Source: Alphaproteobacteria bacterium (lineage in GTDB: Bacteria > Pseudomonadota > Alphaproteobacteria > Rs-D84). From it: 14,753 bases of DNA. Position 1 is the stretch's first letter, and every line of letters begins with the position of its first letter. The notes below the pieces were generated by a model that worked only from the letters and a program-made list of their open reading frames with translations, made no database searches and was not told the origin of the DNA. The position numbers and the translations under genes were made by a program. Below are positions 1 through 5,729 of this stretch, piece by piece. The stretch lies in the NCBI GenBank assembly GCA_017642565.1, contig JAGCOU010000021.1:1-14753 (forward strand), read 5' to 3'.

Positions 1-444
1 AAAATTATGGGAAGAATTTCTTGTAATTCTATTGGTGGGAATGAACTTGATACTCGTTCATATTCAACTTTCAACATCTATAATTCAGGGAACCATTGTT
101 GGTGCAATATGACAGGCTATCAATTAAATGGTCAATCTGCTGTAAACGTAACCAATTCAGTTTGGGTTAAGACTAAAGATGGTTCGTGTTCGGAAAATTG
201 TATGGAGACTTGTACACGAACGTTTATGTATGATGATAGGGTAGAAGAAGATTATGAAAATGCTTTGTTTGGTTCGTATGCTGATTCTGCAACACCATGT
301 AATCCAAATACATATAATGTTACTTGGTATGATGGTAATACAACTATGACAACTAATCAATGCACGTATAACAGCGAATTTGTCGTACCAACTGTTCAAG
401 AAAAGATTGGTTATATATTCAAAGGATTTGAAGTAGTCCAATAA
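1..444 (+). CDS. 3' end of a cysteine-rich secreted (CWC-module) protein, partial
   Basis: The frame is open from base 1 to a TAA at 442-444, so the 5' end lies outside the window. The ATG at 7 has no visible ribosome binding site, and similarity to the paralogue at 12426-14753 covers this whole stretch, so it is probably internal. Visible residues: an SCNS motif (Cys codon 22-24), then YSTFN, then CWCNM (CWC at 97-105), a WV, a run of spaced cysteines and an LFGSY. The same order occurs twice in the downstream gene. After the CWC module comes a half B-repeat (TWYDG ... CTYN ... GYIFKGF) that ends the protein. The same terminal half repeat ends the two B-repeat proteins at 4490-5461 and 5730-7394. 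Function is unknown. A surface or periplasmic protein stabilised by disulfides is inferred from the cysteine content and from the signal peptide of its paralogue. Confidence 0.85.
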   Translation, partial: KIMGRISCNSIGGNELDTRSYSTFNIYNSGNHCWCNMTGYQLNGQSAVNVTNSVWVKTKDGSCSENCMETCTRTFMYDDRVEEDYENALFGSYADSATPCNPNTYNVTWYDGNTTMTTNQCTYNSEFVVPTVQEKIGYIFKGFEVVQ

Positions 445-450
445 AGAATG

Positions 451-488
451 AAAAACAGACCGAGATATTTATTTCGGTCTGTTTTTTT
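451..488 (+). terminator. Rho-independent terminator of the partial gene
   Basis: An 11-bp stem (AAACAGACCGA pairing with TCGGTCTGTTT) around a short AT loop is followed by a run of seven T. It starts seven bases after the TAA of the + strand gene. Confidence 0.9.
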
Positions 489-503
489 ATCCACCTCGAT
501 TAT

Positions 504-531
504 AATAAAACAAACCCCGCAAATTGCGGGG
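504..531 (-). terminator. Terminator of the nrdD-nrdG operon
   Basis: A perfect CCCCGC/GCGGGG stem with an AAATT loop. On the minus strand it is followed by the T-rich run TTTGTTTT. It lies about 25 bases downstream of the nrdG stop, back to back with the + strand terminator, so the two converging units are insulated from each other. Confidence 0.85.
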
Positions 532-556
532 CTGATTTTTTATATGCATACTTATT

Positions 557-1261
557 TTAATTATTTCGCCATATAACGTTTTCAAACAAAGATTCTATAT
601 CAGATTTTAACGCATTATCATTAAAGAACTGTTCCCTGTCTGCCGCTGTTGTTTCGTGGCATTCACATTCATGATAAGGTGTATATTTTTGGACTGCAAA
701 ATTTTTAACACCTAAATTCGATGCAATTTTAGCAATTTCAATTAAATCTGTTTTACTTACAAAACGCGGATCACATGTAGTACGAACCTCTATCCCGTGG
801 CCCGTTGTCATCCAAAACTTTAATGATTCAAGCATTCTGTCATACGCTATATCGATTCCTGTTAAATCATGATAATGCTGTTTTGTAGTTTTAAAATCAA
901 GTCCAATCCAATCAACAATATCTGTCGCCTTTTTTAACAAATCTGGATAAAAGCCGTTCGTATGGAGTCCAATTGCAAAACCCAGTTCTTTGACGCGTTT
1001 CATATATTCCAAAGCAGCGTCACTTTGCATCAATGCTTCGCCACCTGAAAAGACAATGCCTTCCAATTTGCCAACACGCGCCTTTATCCAATCAAATACT
1101 TTTTCTGGGTCATATTCGCCCTCACCCAATGGGATAAGATGCGGATTCGAACAGTATTTGCAATTAAATGGACATCCCTTTAAAAATAATACAGCGGCCA
1201 GTTTCCCAGGATAATCTATCGTTGTAAAGGAAACCAGACCGCCGATTTGTATCTGCTTCAT
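557..1261 (-). CDS. nrdG: Anaerobic ribonucleotide reductase activating enzyme (radical SAM)
   Basis: 234 aa. This radical-SAM activase uses S-adenosylmethionine and a [4Fe-4S] cluster to abstract hydrogen from the conserved glycine of class III ribonucleotide reductase, making the glycyl radical. Seen in the sequence: the N-terminal IGGLVSFTTIDYPGK typical of the longer NrdG2-type activases, the cluster motif C30-x3-C34-x2-C37 (CPFNCKYC), and FSGGE at 71-75 for SAM binding. The length suits this subfamily, which is longer than the roughly 150-aa E. coli NrdG. The start has only a weak Shine-Dalgarno but lies 19 bases after the stop of the 58-aa glycyl-radical gene, so translational coupling is likely. 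It is the last gene of the nrdD operon. Its natural substrate here would be the glycine in the separately encoded peptide at 1281-1457. Confidence 0.95.
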   Translation of the reverse strand: MKQIQIGGLVSFTTIDYPGKLAAVLFLKGCPFNCKYCSNPHLIPLGEGEYDPEKVFDWIKARVGKLEGIVFSGGEALMQSDAALEYMKRVKELGFAIGLHTNGFYPDLLKKATDIVDWIGLDFKTTKQHYHDLTGIDIAYDRMLESLKFWMTTGHGIEVRTTCDPRFVSKTDLIEIAKIASNLGVKNFAVQKYTPYHECECHETTAADREQFFNDNALKSDIESLFENVIWRNN

Positions 1262-1280
1262 AGAGTTTAACCCAAAATTC

Positions 1281-1457
1281 TTATGCGGCCATTTTCAACA
1301 ATTCACTATGACGAGCACCCGCTGTTAAAGAGTTTGCCTCTGTGAATGTTTTTCTTTCGCAAAATTCTGCGTATTTACCAATGTTGAAGTTTTTCACTGG
1401 TCTAATATATCCCATAGAGCGTGAAAATGTTTCGCATGGTGTTCTTTGTGTTGTCAT
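1281..1457 (-). CDS. nrdD: Stand-alone glycyl-radical C-terminal segment of class III ribonucleotide reductase
   Basis: 58 aa, starting at the ATG at 1457 and not at an upstream in-frame codon, because AGGAGG sits eight bases before this ATG. The first half matches what normally forms the extreme C-terminus of NrdD just after the zinc site: a Cys-Glu, then SRSMGYIRP, NFNIGK and EF..RKTF. Gly16 of R-S-M-G-Y is the expected glycyl-radical residue. It lies between the large nrdD and nrdG, in a different frame from the large gene, with 52 bases between the large gene's stop and this start. The large protein stops just short of this segment, so the two products probably assemble into one enzyme, with this peptide carrying the radical that NrdG installs. 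The last 20 or so residues show nothing I recognise. The main alternative is a recent break of nrdD, but the strong ribosome binding site and conserved residues argue for a working gene. Confidence 0.85.
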   Translation of the reverse strand: MTTQRTPCETFSRSMGYIRPVKNFNIGKYAEFCERKTFTEANSLTAGARHSELLKMAA

Positions 1458-1463
1458 AGTATT

Positions 1464-1469
1464 CCTCCT
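1464..1469 (-). promoter_or_regulatory. Strong Shine-Dalgarno for the glycyl-radical peptide
   Basis: AGGAGG on the minus strand, within GGAAAGGAGG, precedes the ATG at 1457 by seven bases. Upstream is an A-rich leader running back to the nrdD stop. This site decides the start of the 58-aa gene and shows it is translated as its own polypeptide. Confidence 0.9.
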
Positions 1470-1509
1470 TTCCTTTGTTTGTTTTATTTTTTTGTTTTTT
1501 TTTTGATTG

Positions 1510-3558
1510 TTATTCGTGATCTTTGCATTTGCACTGGCAATCATTAGCAGCGATTTCCGCGTCACACTTTGGACAGAAATCATGTCGCCCTGGCAAATAG
1601 CCGTGCTTTGGACAGATTGAAAATGTAGGCGTCAATGTCATGTATGGCACTTTGTAATTTTCAAATATTGTCCGGACAATTTTTTCCGCCGCTGCCCCAG
1701 ATGAAACTGGTTCGCCCATATAAAGATGCAACATTGTGCCACCTGTATATTTGCGCTGCAATTCTTCTTGGTGTTCCAAGGCGACAAATGGGTCGTCTGT
1801 GAAATACACCGGTAACTGAGTTGAATTTGTATAATATGGTGCATCCGCTGTTCCCGCTGTTAAAATATCTGGGAATTCTTTTTTGTCTGTTTTGGCAAAG
1901 CGATATGCACAACCTTCGGCAGGTGTAGCCTCTAAATTATACAGATTGCCTGTCTTTTCTTGGAAGTCAGCCAAATTGGTTCTTATGAAATCCATTACTT
2001 CCAAAACTAAATTTTTACCAAACACTGTGGCAATGTTATCGTTGCCGTTTGTAAAGTTCATCACCATTTCATTAGCACCATTCACGCCAATCGTAGAAAA
2101 GTGATGATTCCAATTGCCAAGATAACGTTTTGTAAATGGATACAGCCCGCGTTCCAAATTCTTGGATATAATCTTGCGTTTGATTTCCAAAGAATCACGC
2201 GCTAAATCAAGCAAAGTCTTTAATTCGCGCAATAATCCTTCGCGATCACCCTTGTGCTTGTAGCCAAGACGAGCCAAATTAATTGTTACAACGCCAATAG
2301 AACCTGTTTTTTCAGCACTGCCAAACAAGCCACCACCACGTTTCAATAATTCACGAACGTCAAGGCGCAATCTGCAACACATAGAACGAACATCTGTTGG
2401 ATTCAAATCGCTGTTCAAGAAATTCTGGAAATTAGGAATACCATATTTAGCCGCCAAATCAAACAAAGGCTTTACATTTGGATGTTCCCACGGAAAATCG
2501 TCTGTGATGTTATATGTTGGAATTGGGAATGTAAATGGACGACCCAATGCGTCACCTTCGGTCATGACTTCAATAAATGCTTTGTTAATCATGTCCATTT
2601 CAGGTTGCAAGTCACCGTATGTGAAATCAACCATCTTTTTGCCAACAAATGGACGCTGGTCGCGCAAATCTTTTGGACAAGTCCAATCAAAAGTGAAGTT
2701 AATAAACGGTGTTTGTGTGCCCCAACGACATGGAACAGAACAATTAAACACCAAAGTCTGCATAGAATTTTTTACATCTGCATAGGATAATTTATCAAGA
2801 CGAACGTACGGCGCAAGATATGTATCAACCGAAGAGAATGCCTGGGCCCCAGCAAATTCATTCTGTAATGTGCCCAAGAAATTCACCATGTGCGATACAG
2901 CGGTCGCCATATGTTTTGCAGGTTCACACTGTAAATAACCAGGAACACCATTGAATCCTTCGTATAACAATTCACGCAAAGACCAACCTGCGCAATATCC
3001 AGTCAACCAACCCAAATCATGAATGTGAAATGCTGCTGTTTTGTGCGCTTCGGCAACTTCTTTTGGGTAAATGCTTAACCAATATTCAGCAGTCATACGT
3101 TCGCTGCTGCGCAAAATAAGTCCGCCAATGGAATAGCCAATATTCGCATTTTCTTTGACGCGCCAATCTGCTTCGCTGACATAGTCGCCAATAACAGAAA
3201 CTGCATCTACCAAAGAACCACGAGTTTCTGCACGTTTTTGACGATAAATAATATAACTTTCTGCGGTTTTATATGCATGCGCATCCATCAAAGTTTGGAT
3301 TACGATATCTTGAATGCTCTCCACATCTGGGGTTTGCCCCGCGTATTTTGCATCCAATCTTGTTAAAACATCCTGAGTAATCTTTGCAATGTCTGCATCT
3401 GATATTTCGTGTGTCACAGCCACAGCACTTTTGATTGCGTCAAAAATCTTTTTCGCATCGAAAGCCACAACTTCACCAGAGCGTTTTTTAATAGAAGTCA
3501 AGCCACATGTTAATGTGGATATAACCTGAATTTGAACTTCGTTTGCGTTATCCGCCAT
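1510..3558 (-). CDS. nrdD: Anaerobic (class III) ribonucleoside-triphosphate reductase, large catalytic part
   Basis: 682 aa. Reduces ribonucleotides to deoxyribonucleotides without oxygen using protein radicals. Residues about 20-110 form an ATP-cone allosteric domain (SIKKRSGEVVAFDAKKI). The core follows, with the FNCSVPCRWGTQTPF segment (271-285), RSMCCRLRLD (391-400, containing the likely thiyl-radical Cys394 or Cys395), the glycine-rich GGGLFGSAEKTGSIGVV (408-424) and NGANEMVMNF (493-502). The C-terminus has a zinc-type site, C649-P-K-H652 and C662-P-K-C665, then a short tail with C674, C676 and C678 before the stop. The glycyl-radical motif expected next is missing from this polypeptide and is encoded by the next gene. 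The ATG at 3558 is preceded by AAGGGG. First gene of the operon with the 58-aa peptide and nrdG, under a promoter with paired NrdR boxes. Confidence 0.96.
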   Translation of the reverse strand: MADNANEVQIQVISTLTCGLTSIKKRSGEVVAFDAKKIFDAIKSAVAVTHEISDADIAKITQDVLTRLDAKYAGQTPDVESIQDIVIQTLMDAHAYKTAESYIIYRQKRAETRGSLVDAVSVIGDYVSEADWRVKENANIGYSIGGLILRSSERMTAEYWLSIYPKEVAEAHKTAAFHIHDLGWLTGYCAGWSLRELLYEGFNGVPGYLQCEPAKHMATAVSHMVNFLGTLQNEFAGAQAFSSVDTYLAPYVRLDKLSYADVKNSMQTLVFNCSVPCRWGTQTPFINFTFDWTCPKDLRDQRPFVGKKMVDFTYGDLQPEMDMINKAFIEVMTEGDALGRPFTFPIPTYNITDDFPWEHPNVKPLFDLAAKYGIPNFQNFLNSDLNPTDVRSMCCRLRLDVRELLKRGGGLFGSAEKTGSIGVVTINLARLGYKHKGDREGLLRELKTLLDLARDSLEIKRKIISKNLERGLYPFTKRYLGNWNHHFSTIGVNGANEMVMNFTNGNDNIATVFGKNLVLEVMDFIRTNLADFQEKTGNLYNLEATPAEGCAYRFAKTDKKEFPDILTAGTADAPYYTNSTQLPVYFTDDPFVALEHQEELQRKYTGGTMLHLYMGEPVSSGAAAEKIVRTIFENYKVPYMTLTPTFSICPKHGYLPGRHDFCPKCDAEIAANDCQCKCKDHE

Positions 3559-3580
3559 CTTTTACCCCTTAATTTGACAA

Positions 3581-3635
3581 AAAATACTATATATTGTGTC
3601 TCTCGATTCCCTTTGGACACAGTATATAGTATTTT
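3581..3635 (-). promoter_or_regulatory. nrdD promoter region with paired, inverted NrdR boxes
   Basis: Two 16-base sites, 3584-3599 (ATACTATATATTGTGT) and 3617-3632 (ACACAGTATATAGTAT), fit the NrdR consensus acaCwAtATaTwGtgt. Their starts are 33 bases apart, about three helical turns, which suits cooperative NrdR binding. They are inverted copies of each other: read on opposite strands they differ at one base, and the match extends to 19-base arms with 18 identities. TATACT and TATAGT inside the boxes are possible -10 elements, so binding should block RNA polymerase. NrdR is the usual ATP/dATP-sensing repressor of ribonucleotide reductase genes. Its own gene is not in this window. Confidence 0.9.
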
Positions 3636-3692
3636 GTAGTAAATCTCATCATTAAAAAAAATTTTTTTTTGTTTTTTTTACTTGCTTTTTTG

Positions 3693-3770
3693 AAAAGCCC
3701 ATCTGCCGTGGCTTTGGCAGGTTTTTGTTCATATCGATTCGGTGCTTTTTTATACACCAAATGGGCTTTT
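3693..3770. other. Structured intergenic element with three-way-junction inverted repeats
   Basis: A perfect 10-bp outer stem (AAAAGCCCAT at 3693-3702, ATGGGCTTTT at 3761-3770) encloses two smaller hairpins: CTGCC/GGCAG at 3703-3720 directly abutting the outer stem, and GGTG/CACC at 3741-3758. The linker between them is a T-rich 20-mer. Transcribed from either strand this would fold as a three-way junction. On the minus strand a TATAAA lies just upstream, near 3780. I do not recognise it as a known riboswitch or small RNA family. It lies upstream of the nrdD promoter, not inside the nrdD leader. It could be a small RNA, a complex terminator or a DNA cruciform. Confidence 0.5.
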
Positions 3771-3831
3771 GTGTCTATTTTTATAAAAAAACAAGAAAAA
3801 AACGATTCGATTCGAGCAAAAAAATCAAAAT

Positions 3832-3886
3832 ATAGATAAAAAATTCCCGATTCGAATCAAGATATTGATTTTTGTATCTATCTTAT
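3832..3886. repeat. AT-rich imperfect inverted repeat with GATTCGAATC palindrome
   Basis: ATAGATAAAAA near 3832 pairs with TTTTGTATCTAT near 3875, with one bulge. Between them are the perfect palindrome GATTCGAATC (3849-3858) and a small AATCA/TGATT hairpin. The stretch is very AT-rich, so part of this may be chance. No coding potential is visible. Confidence 0.35.
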
Positions 3887-3903
3887 TGATTAAAGGCAAT
3901 TTT

Positions 3904-3929
3904 ATAAAAAAGCCCTCTAAAATCGGGCT
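3904..3929 (-). terminator. Terminator of the candidate small RNA
   Basis: AGCCC/GGGCT stem (3911-3915 with 3925-3929) with a nine-base loop, followed on the minus strand by six T. It ends the minus-strand unit that starts near 4040. Confidence 0.65.
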
Positions 3930-4040
3930 ATATTTTGTCAAAAAAATGGGATGATGGGACGGACCCAAACGATAAAAATAGAATAGATTCGTTGCGAAAG
4001 CCATCATCCCACATATATTCTCTCTTCTCTGCTTTCGCAT
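3905..4040 (-). ncRNA. Candidate small RNA with two interleaved stems (pseudoknot topology)
   Basis: A promoter-like site (4047-4074) lies upstream and a terminator (3904-3929) downstream, giving an RNA of roughly 130 bases. Two perfect inverted repeats interleave: TGGGATGATGG at 3947-3957 with CCATCATCCCA at 4001-4011 (11 bp), and TGCGAAAGC at 3993-4001 with GCTTTCGCA at 4031-4039 (9 bp). The inner arms abut at 4000-4001. This gives either an H-type pseudoknot or two mutually exclusive folds. A 28-codon frame (ATG at 4014, TAG at 3928-3930) preceded by GAGAAGAGAGA lies inside. Its product resembles nothing I know, but the leader sequence is like that of the gene at 5461, so a tiny protein or leader peptide is the alternative. 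I do not recognise the RNA family. Confidence 0.5.
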
Positions 4041-4046
4041 ACCTTT

Positions 4047-4074
4047 ATTTTATCATAAAAAAGCTATTTGTAAA
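4047..4074 (-). promoter_or_regulatory. Promoter-like site for the candidate small RNA
   Basis: On the minus strand TTTACA (-35-like, 4069-4074) is followed after 16 bases by TAAAAT (-10-like, 4047-4052), with an extended -10 TGA directly before it. It lies downstream of the DUF378 gene's terminator, so it would start a separate transcript. Confidence 0.5.
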
Positions 4075-4076
4075 AT

Positions 4077-4107
4077 TAAAAATGCCCGTGTATTTTGGGC
4101 ATTTTTT
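4077..4107 (-). terminator. Terminator of the DUF378 gene, possibly bidirectional
   Basis: Perfect AATGCCC/GGGCATT stem (4081-4087 with 4097-4103) with a nine-base loop. T-rich sequence follows on both strands. It lies just downstream of the stop at 4128-4130. Confidence 0.85.
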
Positions 4108-4127
4108 GGAACACATTACTATTTTGC

Positions 4128-4349
4128 TTATCTGCGATTATATTCGCACGATGGCTTGTCGCCGAAAATCCAGACGATTAACCAGATTAAAGCGGCTAAA
4201 CCAATAAGCACGTAAAAGAAACGCGCAAACATCGTCATAGGACCAAAAATCCAGGCAATAATATCGAATTTAAATAACCCGACAAGCCCCCAGTTCAAAG
4301 CCCCTATTAACGACAAAGGTTTTAAAACATATTGTGTAAATCCAGACAT
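4128..4349 (-). CDS. DUF378 family small inner-membrane protein
   Basis: 73 aa. Residues 13-29 (SLIGALNWGLVGLFKFD) carry the recognisable signature of the DUF378 (YuzA-like) family: a first membrane helix with GALNWGLVG, a short loop, then a second helix at about 41-63 (FARFFYVLIGLAALIWLIVWIFG). The polar tail (GDKPSCEYNRR) follows. Two transmembrane segments and the length are normal for the family, whose function is not known. AAGGAG ends seven bases before the ATG at 4349. It is a single-gene unit: a TATAAT lies upstream at 4393-4398 and a terminator immediately downstream. Confidence 0.9.
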   Translation of the reverse strand: MSGFTQYVLKPLSLIGALNWGLVGLFKFDIIAWIFGPMTMFARFFYVLIGLAALIWLIVWIFGDKPSCEYNRR

Positions 4350-4392
4350 TTTTTTCTCCTTGGGTTAAAAAGTCTTTTTTTAAGACAAAACC

Positions 4393-4398
4393 ATTATA
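4393..4398 (-). promoter_or_regulatory. -10 element of the DUF378 gene
   Basis: TATAAT on the minus strand, about 45 bases before the start codon. No good -35 is visible. A GATTCG (GANTC site 4402-4406) lies just upstream. A short GTCTT/AAGAC hairpin (4372-4386) would lie in the leader. Confidence 0.5.
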
Positions 4399-4446
4399 AA
4401 CGAATCGCGATAACTTTTCCGCAGGAACAATTTCCCTTTATAAAAC

Positions 4447-4472
4447 AAAAAAAACGCCCTGCGAGGGGCGTT
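4447..4472 (-). terminator. Terminator of the 323-aa B-repeat gene
   Basis: AACGCCC/GGGCGTT stem (4453-4459 with 4466-4472) followed on the minus strand by eight T. It is 18 bases past the stop codon. Confidence 0.9.
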
Positions 4473-4489
4473 CGTATATAGTTGCAACC

Positions 4490-5461
4490 TTAGCCACCAG
4501 GGCTGGGTTCGGGTTCTTGCGTGTTTTGTTGTGGGGCAACGCTCCATCCTGCAAACCTATAACCTGTTCTGACCGGCGTTTCAGGCAATGTAACAGAACC
4601 ATCATAAGTGCAAGAGCCTGGTTGATAAGTATTAGTTCCCGAAGGATCAGTCCAATTAAGCGTGATTGTATTCGCTGTCCAATCTGCATAACATGTGACA
4701 CCTTCTGAATTATGCAGATACACAGTGCTGCCGTTGGCGATAAGCGGAGTTCTGCCATCTGTGATAGTATAAGCAGTATTGGTCGAATCGCTTAAACCAC
4801 TCGTGCATTTCCAGCCATTAAACCCATATCCTGGCAAAGTACAACTTCCAGAAAGCGCGACCGAACCATCCATAGGAACCTGTATCGTTTGCGGAACTGG
4901 TCCTGTACCGTCTGCAGTTGTAGAAGCACCACTTGGATAATTACAATTCAAAGTAATTGCCAAAGTGTCAGCGGTATAAGCAGCGTAAACCGTAACATTA
5001 CCATCTGTCTGCCAAGGGTTTGCACCTGTCCATGCATTATCCAAAGTATTGTTTGTAAAAGTAGGCGTTGAATCTGTGGTCCAACCTACCCATGTATAAC
5101 CAGGTTCAGCATAAATTCCTGTTTGAGATGCATTGGCATCCACGCCACCACCTGTCAATGCAGTATAATTGCTATCATATCTGGCACCGCCAGTATCAGT
5201 TTGAGAATTATAAGAATCAACATAATTATTAACACCAGACGCAGCATGCGCACCTTTGTCATACGTCACAGAATAACGTTTTGCGCTCCATTGTGCTTCC
5301 AAAGTGACAGAACCACTGGAAACACCCAACGTTTGTTCGTCACAGTCATTGTTTTGCGCAACACCGTTAACAACAACGATGCCTGTTGGCGTCACTGGAT
5401 CAGCGAACGCTGGAAACAGCATGCATAAAACAATACCTGATGTTAAGAATATCTTTTTCAT
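4490..5461 (-). CDS. Secreted InlB-type B-repeat protein (323 aa)
   Basis: Start taken at the ATG at 5461. A GTG six codons upstream is in frame, but the GAGAAGAGAGA purine run fits the ATG and the ATG gives a clean signal peptide (residues 1-20, MKKIFLTSGIVLCMLFPAFA, cut before DP). Residues 21-60 form a short module with one Cys and an EAQW. B repeats follow at about 63-165, 167-265 and a half repeat at 266-309, each with a GY-x-(F/W)-x-GW core (121-127, 211-217, 300-306). The tail is proline- and glutamine-rich. B repeats are beta-grasp-like modules of surface proteins, and adhesion or host contact is a family-level guess, not shown here. Its repeats correspond to numbers 2, 4 and 5 of the neighbouring paralogue at 5730-7394. 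There is no LPXTG or other anchor. The gene has its own promoter and terminator. Confidence 0.88.
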   Translation of the reverse strand: MKKIFLTSGIVLCMLFPAFADPVTPTGIVVVNGVAQNNDCDEQTLGVSSGSVTLEAQWSAKRYSVTYDKGAHAASGVNNYVDSYNSQTDTGGARYDSNYTALTGGGVDANASQTGIYAEPGYTWVGWTTDSTPTFTNNTLDNAWTGANPWQTDGNVTVYAAYTADTLAITLNCNYPSGASTTADGTGPVPQTIQVPMDGSVALSGSCTLPGYGFNGWKCTSGLSDSTNTAYTITDGRTPLIANGSTVYLHNSEGVTCYADWTANTITLNWTDPSGTNTYQPGSCTYDGSVTLPETPVRTGYRFAGWSVAPQQNTQEPEPSPGG

Positions 5462-5484
5462 AATCTCTCTTCTCTTCACTAGTA

Positions 5485-5512
5485 ATTATATCATAAAAAT
5501 TTCATAAACCAA
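5485..5512 (-). promoter_or_regulatory. Promoter of the 323-aa B-repeat gene
   Basis: Minus-strand TATAAT (5485-5490) with extended -10 TGA in front, and a weak TTGGTT -35 (5507-5512) at 16 bases. The TGATATAAT string is identical to that before the paralogue at 7394. Confidence 0.6.
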
Positions 5513-5540
5513 ATTTTTGACAAAAGAAAATATTTTTGCC

Positions 5541-5636
5541 AAAAATGTATAGACAACATACCAGAAATCTGGGAAAAATAATTTTTGATAATCTGCGATT
5601 TTTATTAAAAACCGATTCGCAAAATTGTATGGACAA
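5541..5636. repeat. Pair of direct repeats upstream of the 323-aa B-repeat gene
   Basis: AAAAATGTATAGACAA (5541-5556) and AAAATTGTATGGACAA (5621-5636) match at 14 of 16 bases, 80 bases apart, same orientation. They lie upstream of the promoter at 5485-5512 and could be regulator sites. A CCAG/CTGG hairpin (5561-5572) lies between them. Confidence 0.35.
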
Positions 5637-5675
5637 AAAATTTTCCAAAAAAAATCAAGAGTTTTTTATTGATAA

Positions 5676-5705
5676 AAAAACACCCCGATTTTTTTCGGGG
5701 CGTTT
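5676..5705 (-). terminator. Terminator of the 554-aa B-repeat gene
   Basis: CCCCGA/TCGGGG stem (5683-5688 with 5695-5700) with a six-T loop on the + strand, followed on the minus strand by seven T. Confidence 0.9.
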
Positions 5706-5729
5706 TTGTTGTATACAAGGTTTTTATCT

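Noticed and set aside
7..444. Complete 145-aa gene starting at ATG 7
   Set aside because: No ribosome binding site or signal peptide, and the paralogous module continues to the window edge; a truncated larger gene is more likely.
1140..1155. GGATTCGAAC, resembling a tRNA T-arm
   Set aside because: It lies inside nrdG in the conserved coding region and no other tRNA arms are present.
1458..1583. N-terminal extension of the glycyl-radical gene to 100 aa
   Set aside because: The extra residues overlap nrdD, are lysine/asparagine-rich translation of the A-rich spacer, and ignore the strong AGGAGG before the ATG at 1457.
3825..4040. Minus-strand 71-codon frame
   Set aside because: It reads straight through the terminator at 3904-3929 and AT-rich non-coding DNA, and its ATG has no ribosome binding site.
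3935..4207. + strand 90-codon frame across the intergenic region and into the DUF378 gene
   Set aside because: Non-ATG start, no ribosome binding site, covers two terminators and runs antisense into a real gene; composition is not protein-like.
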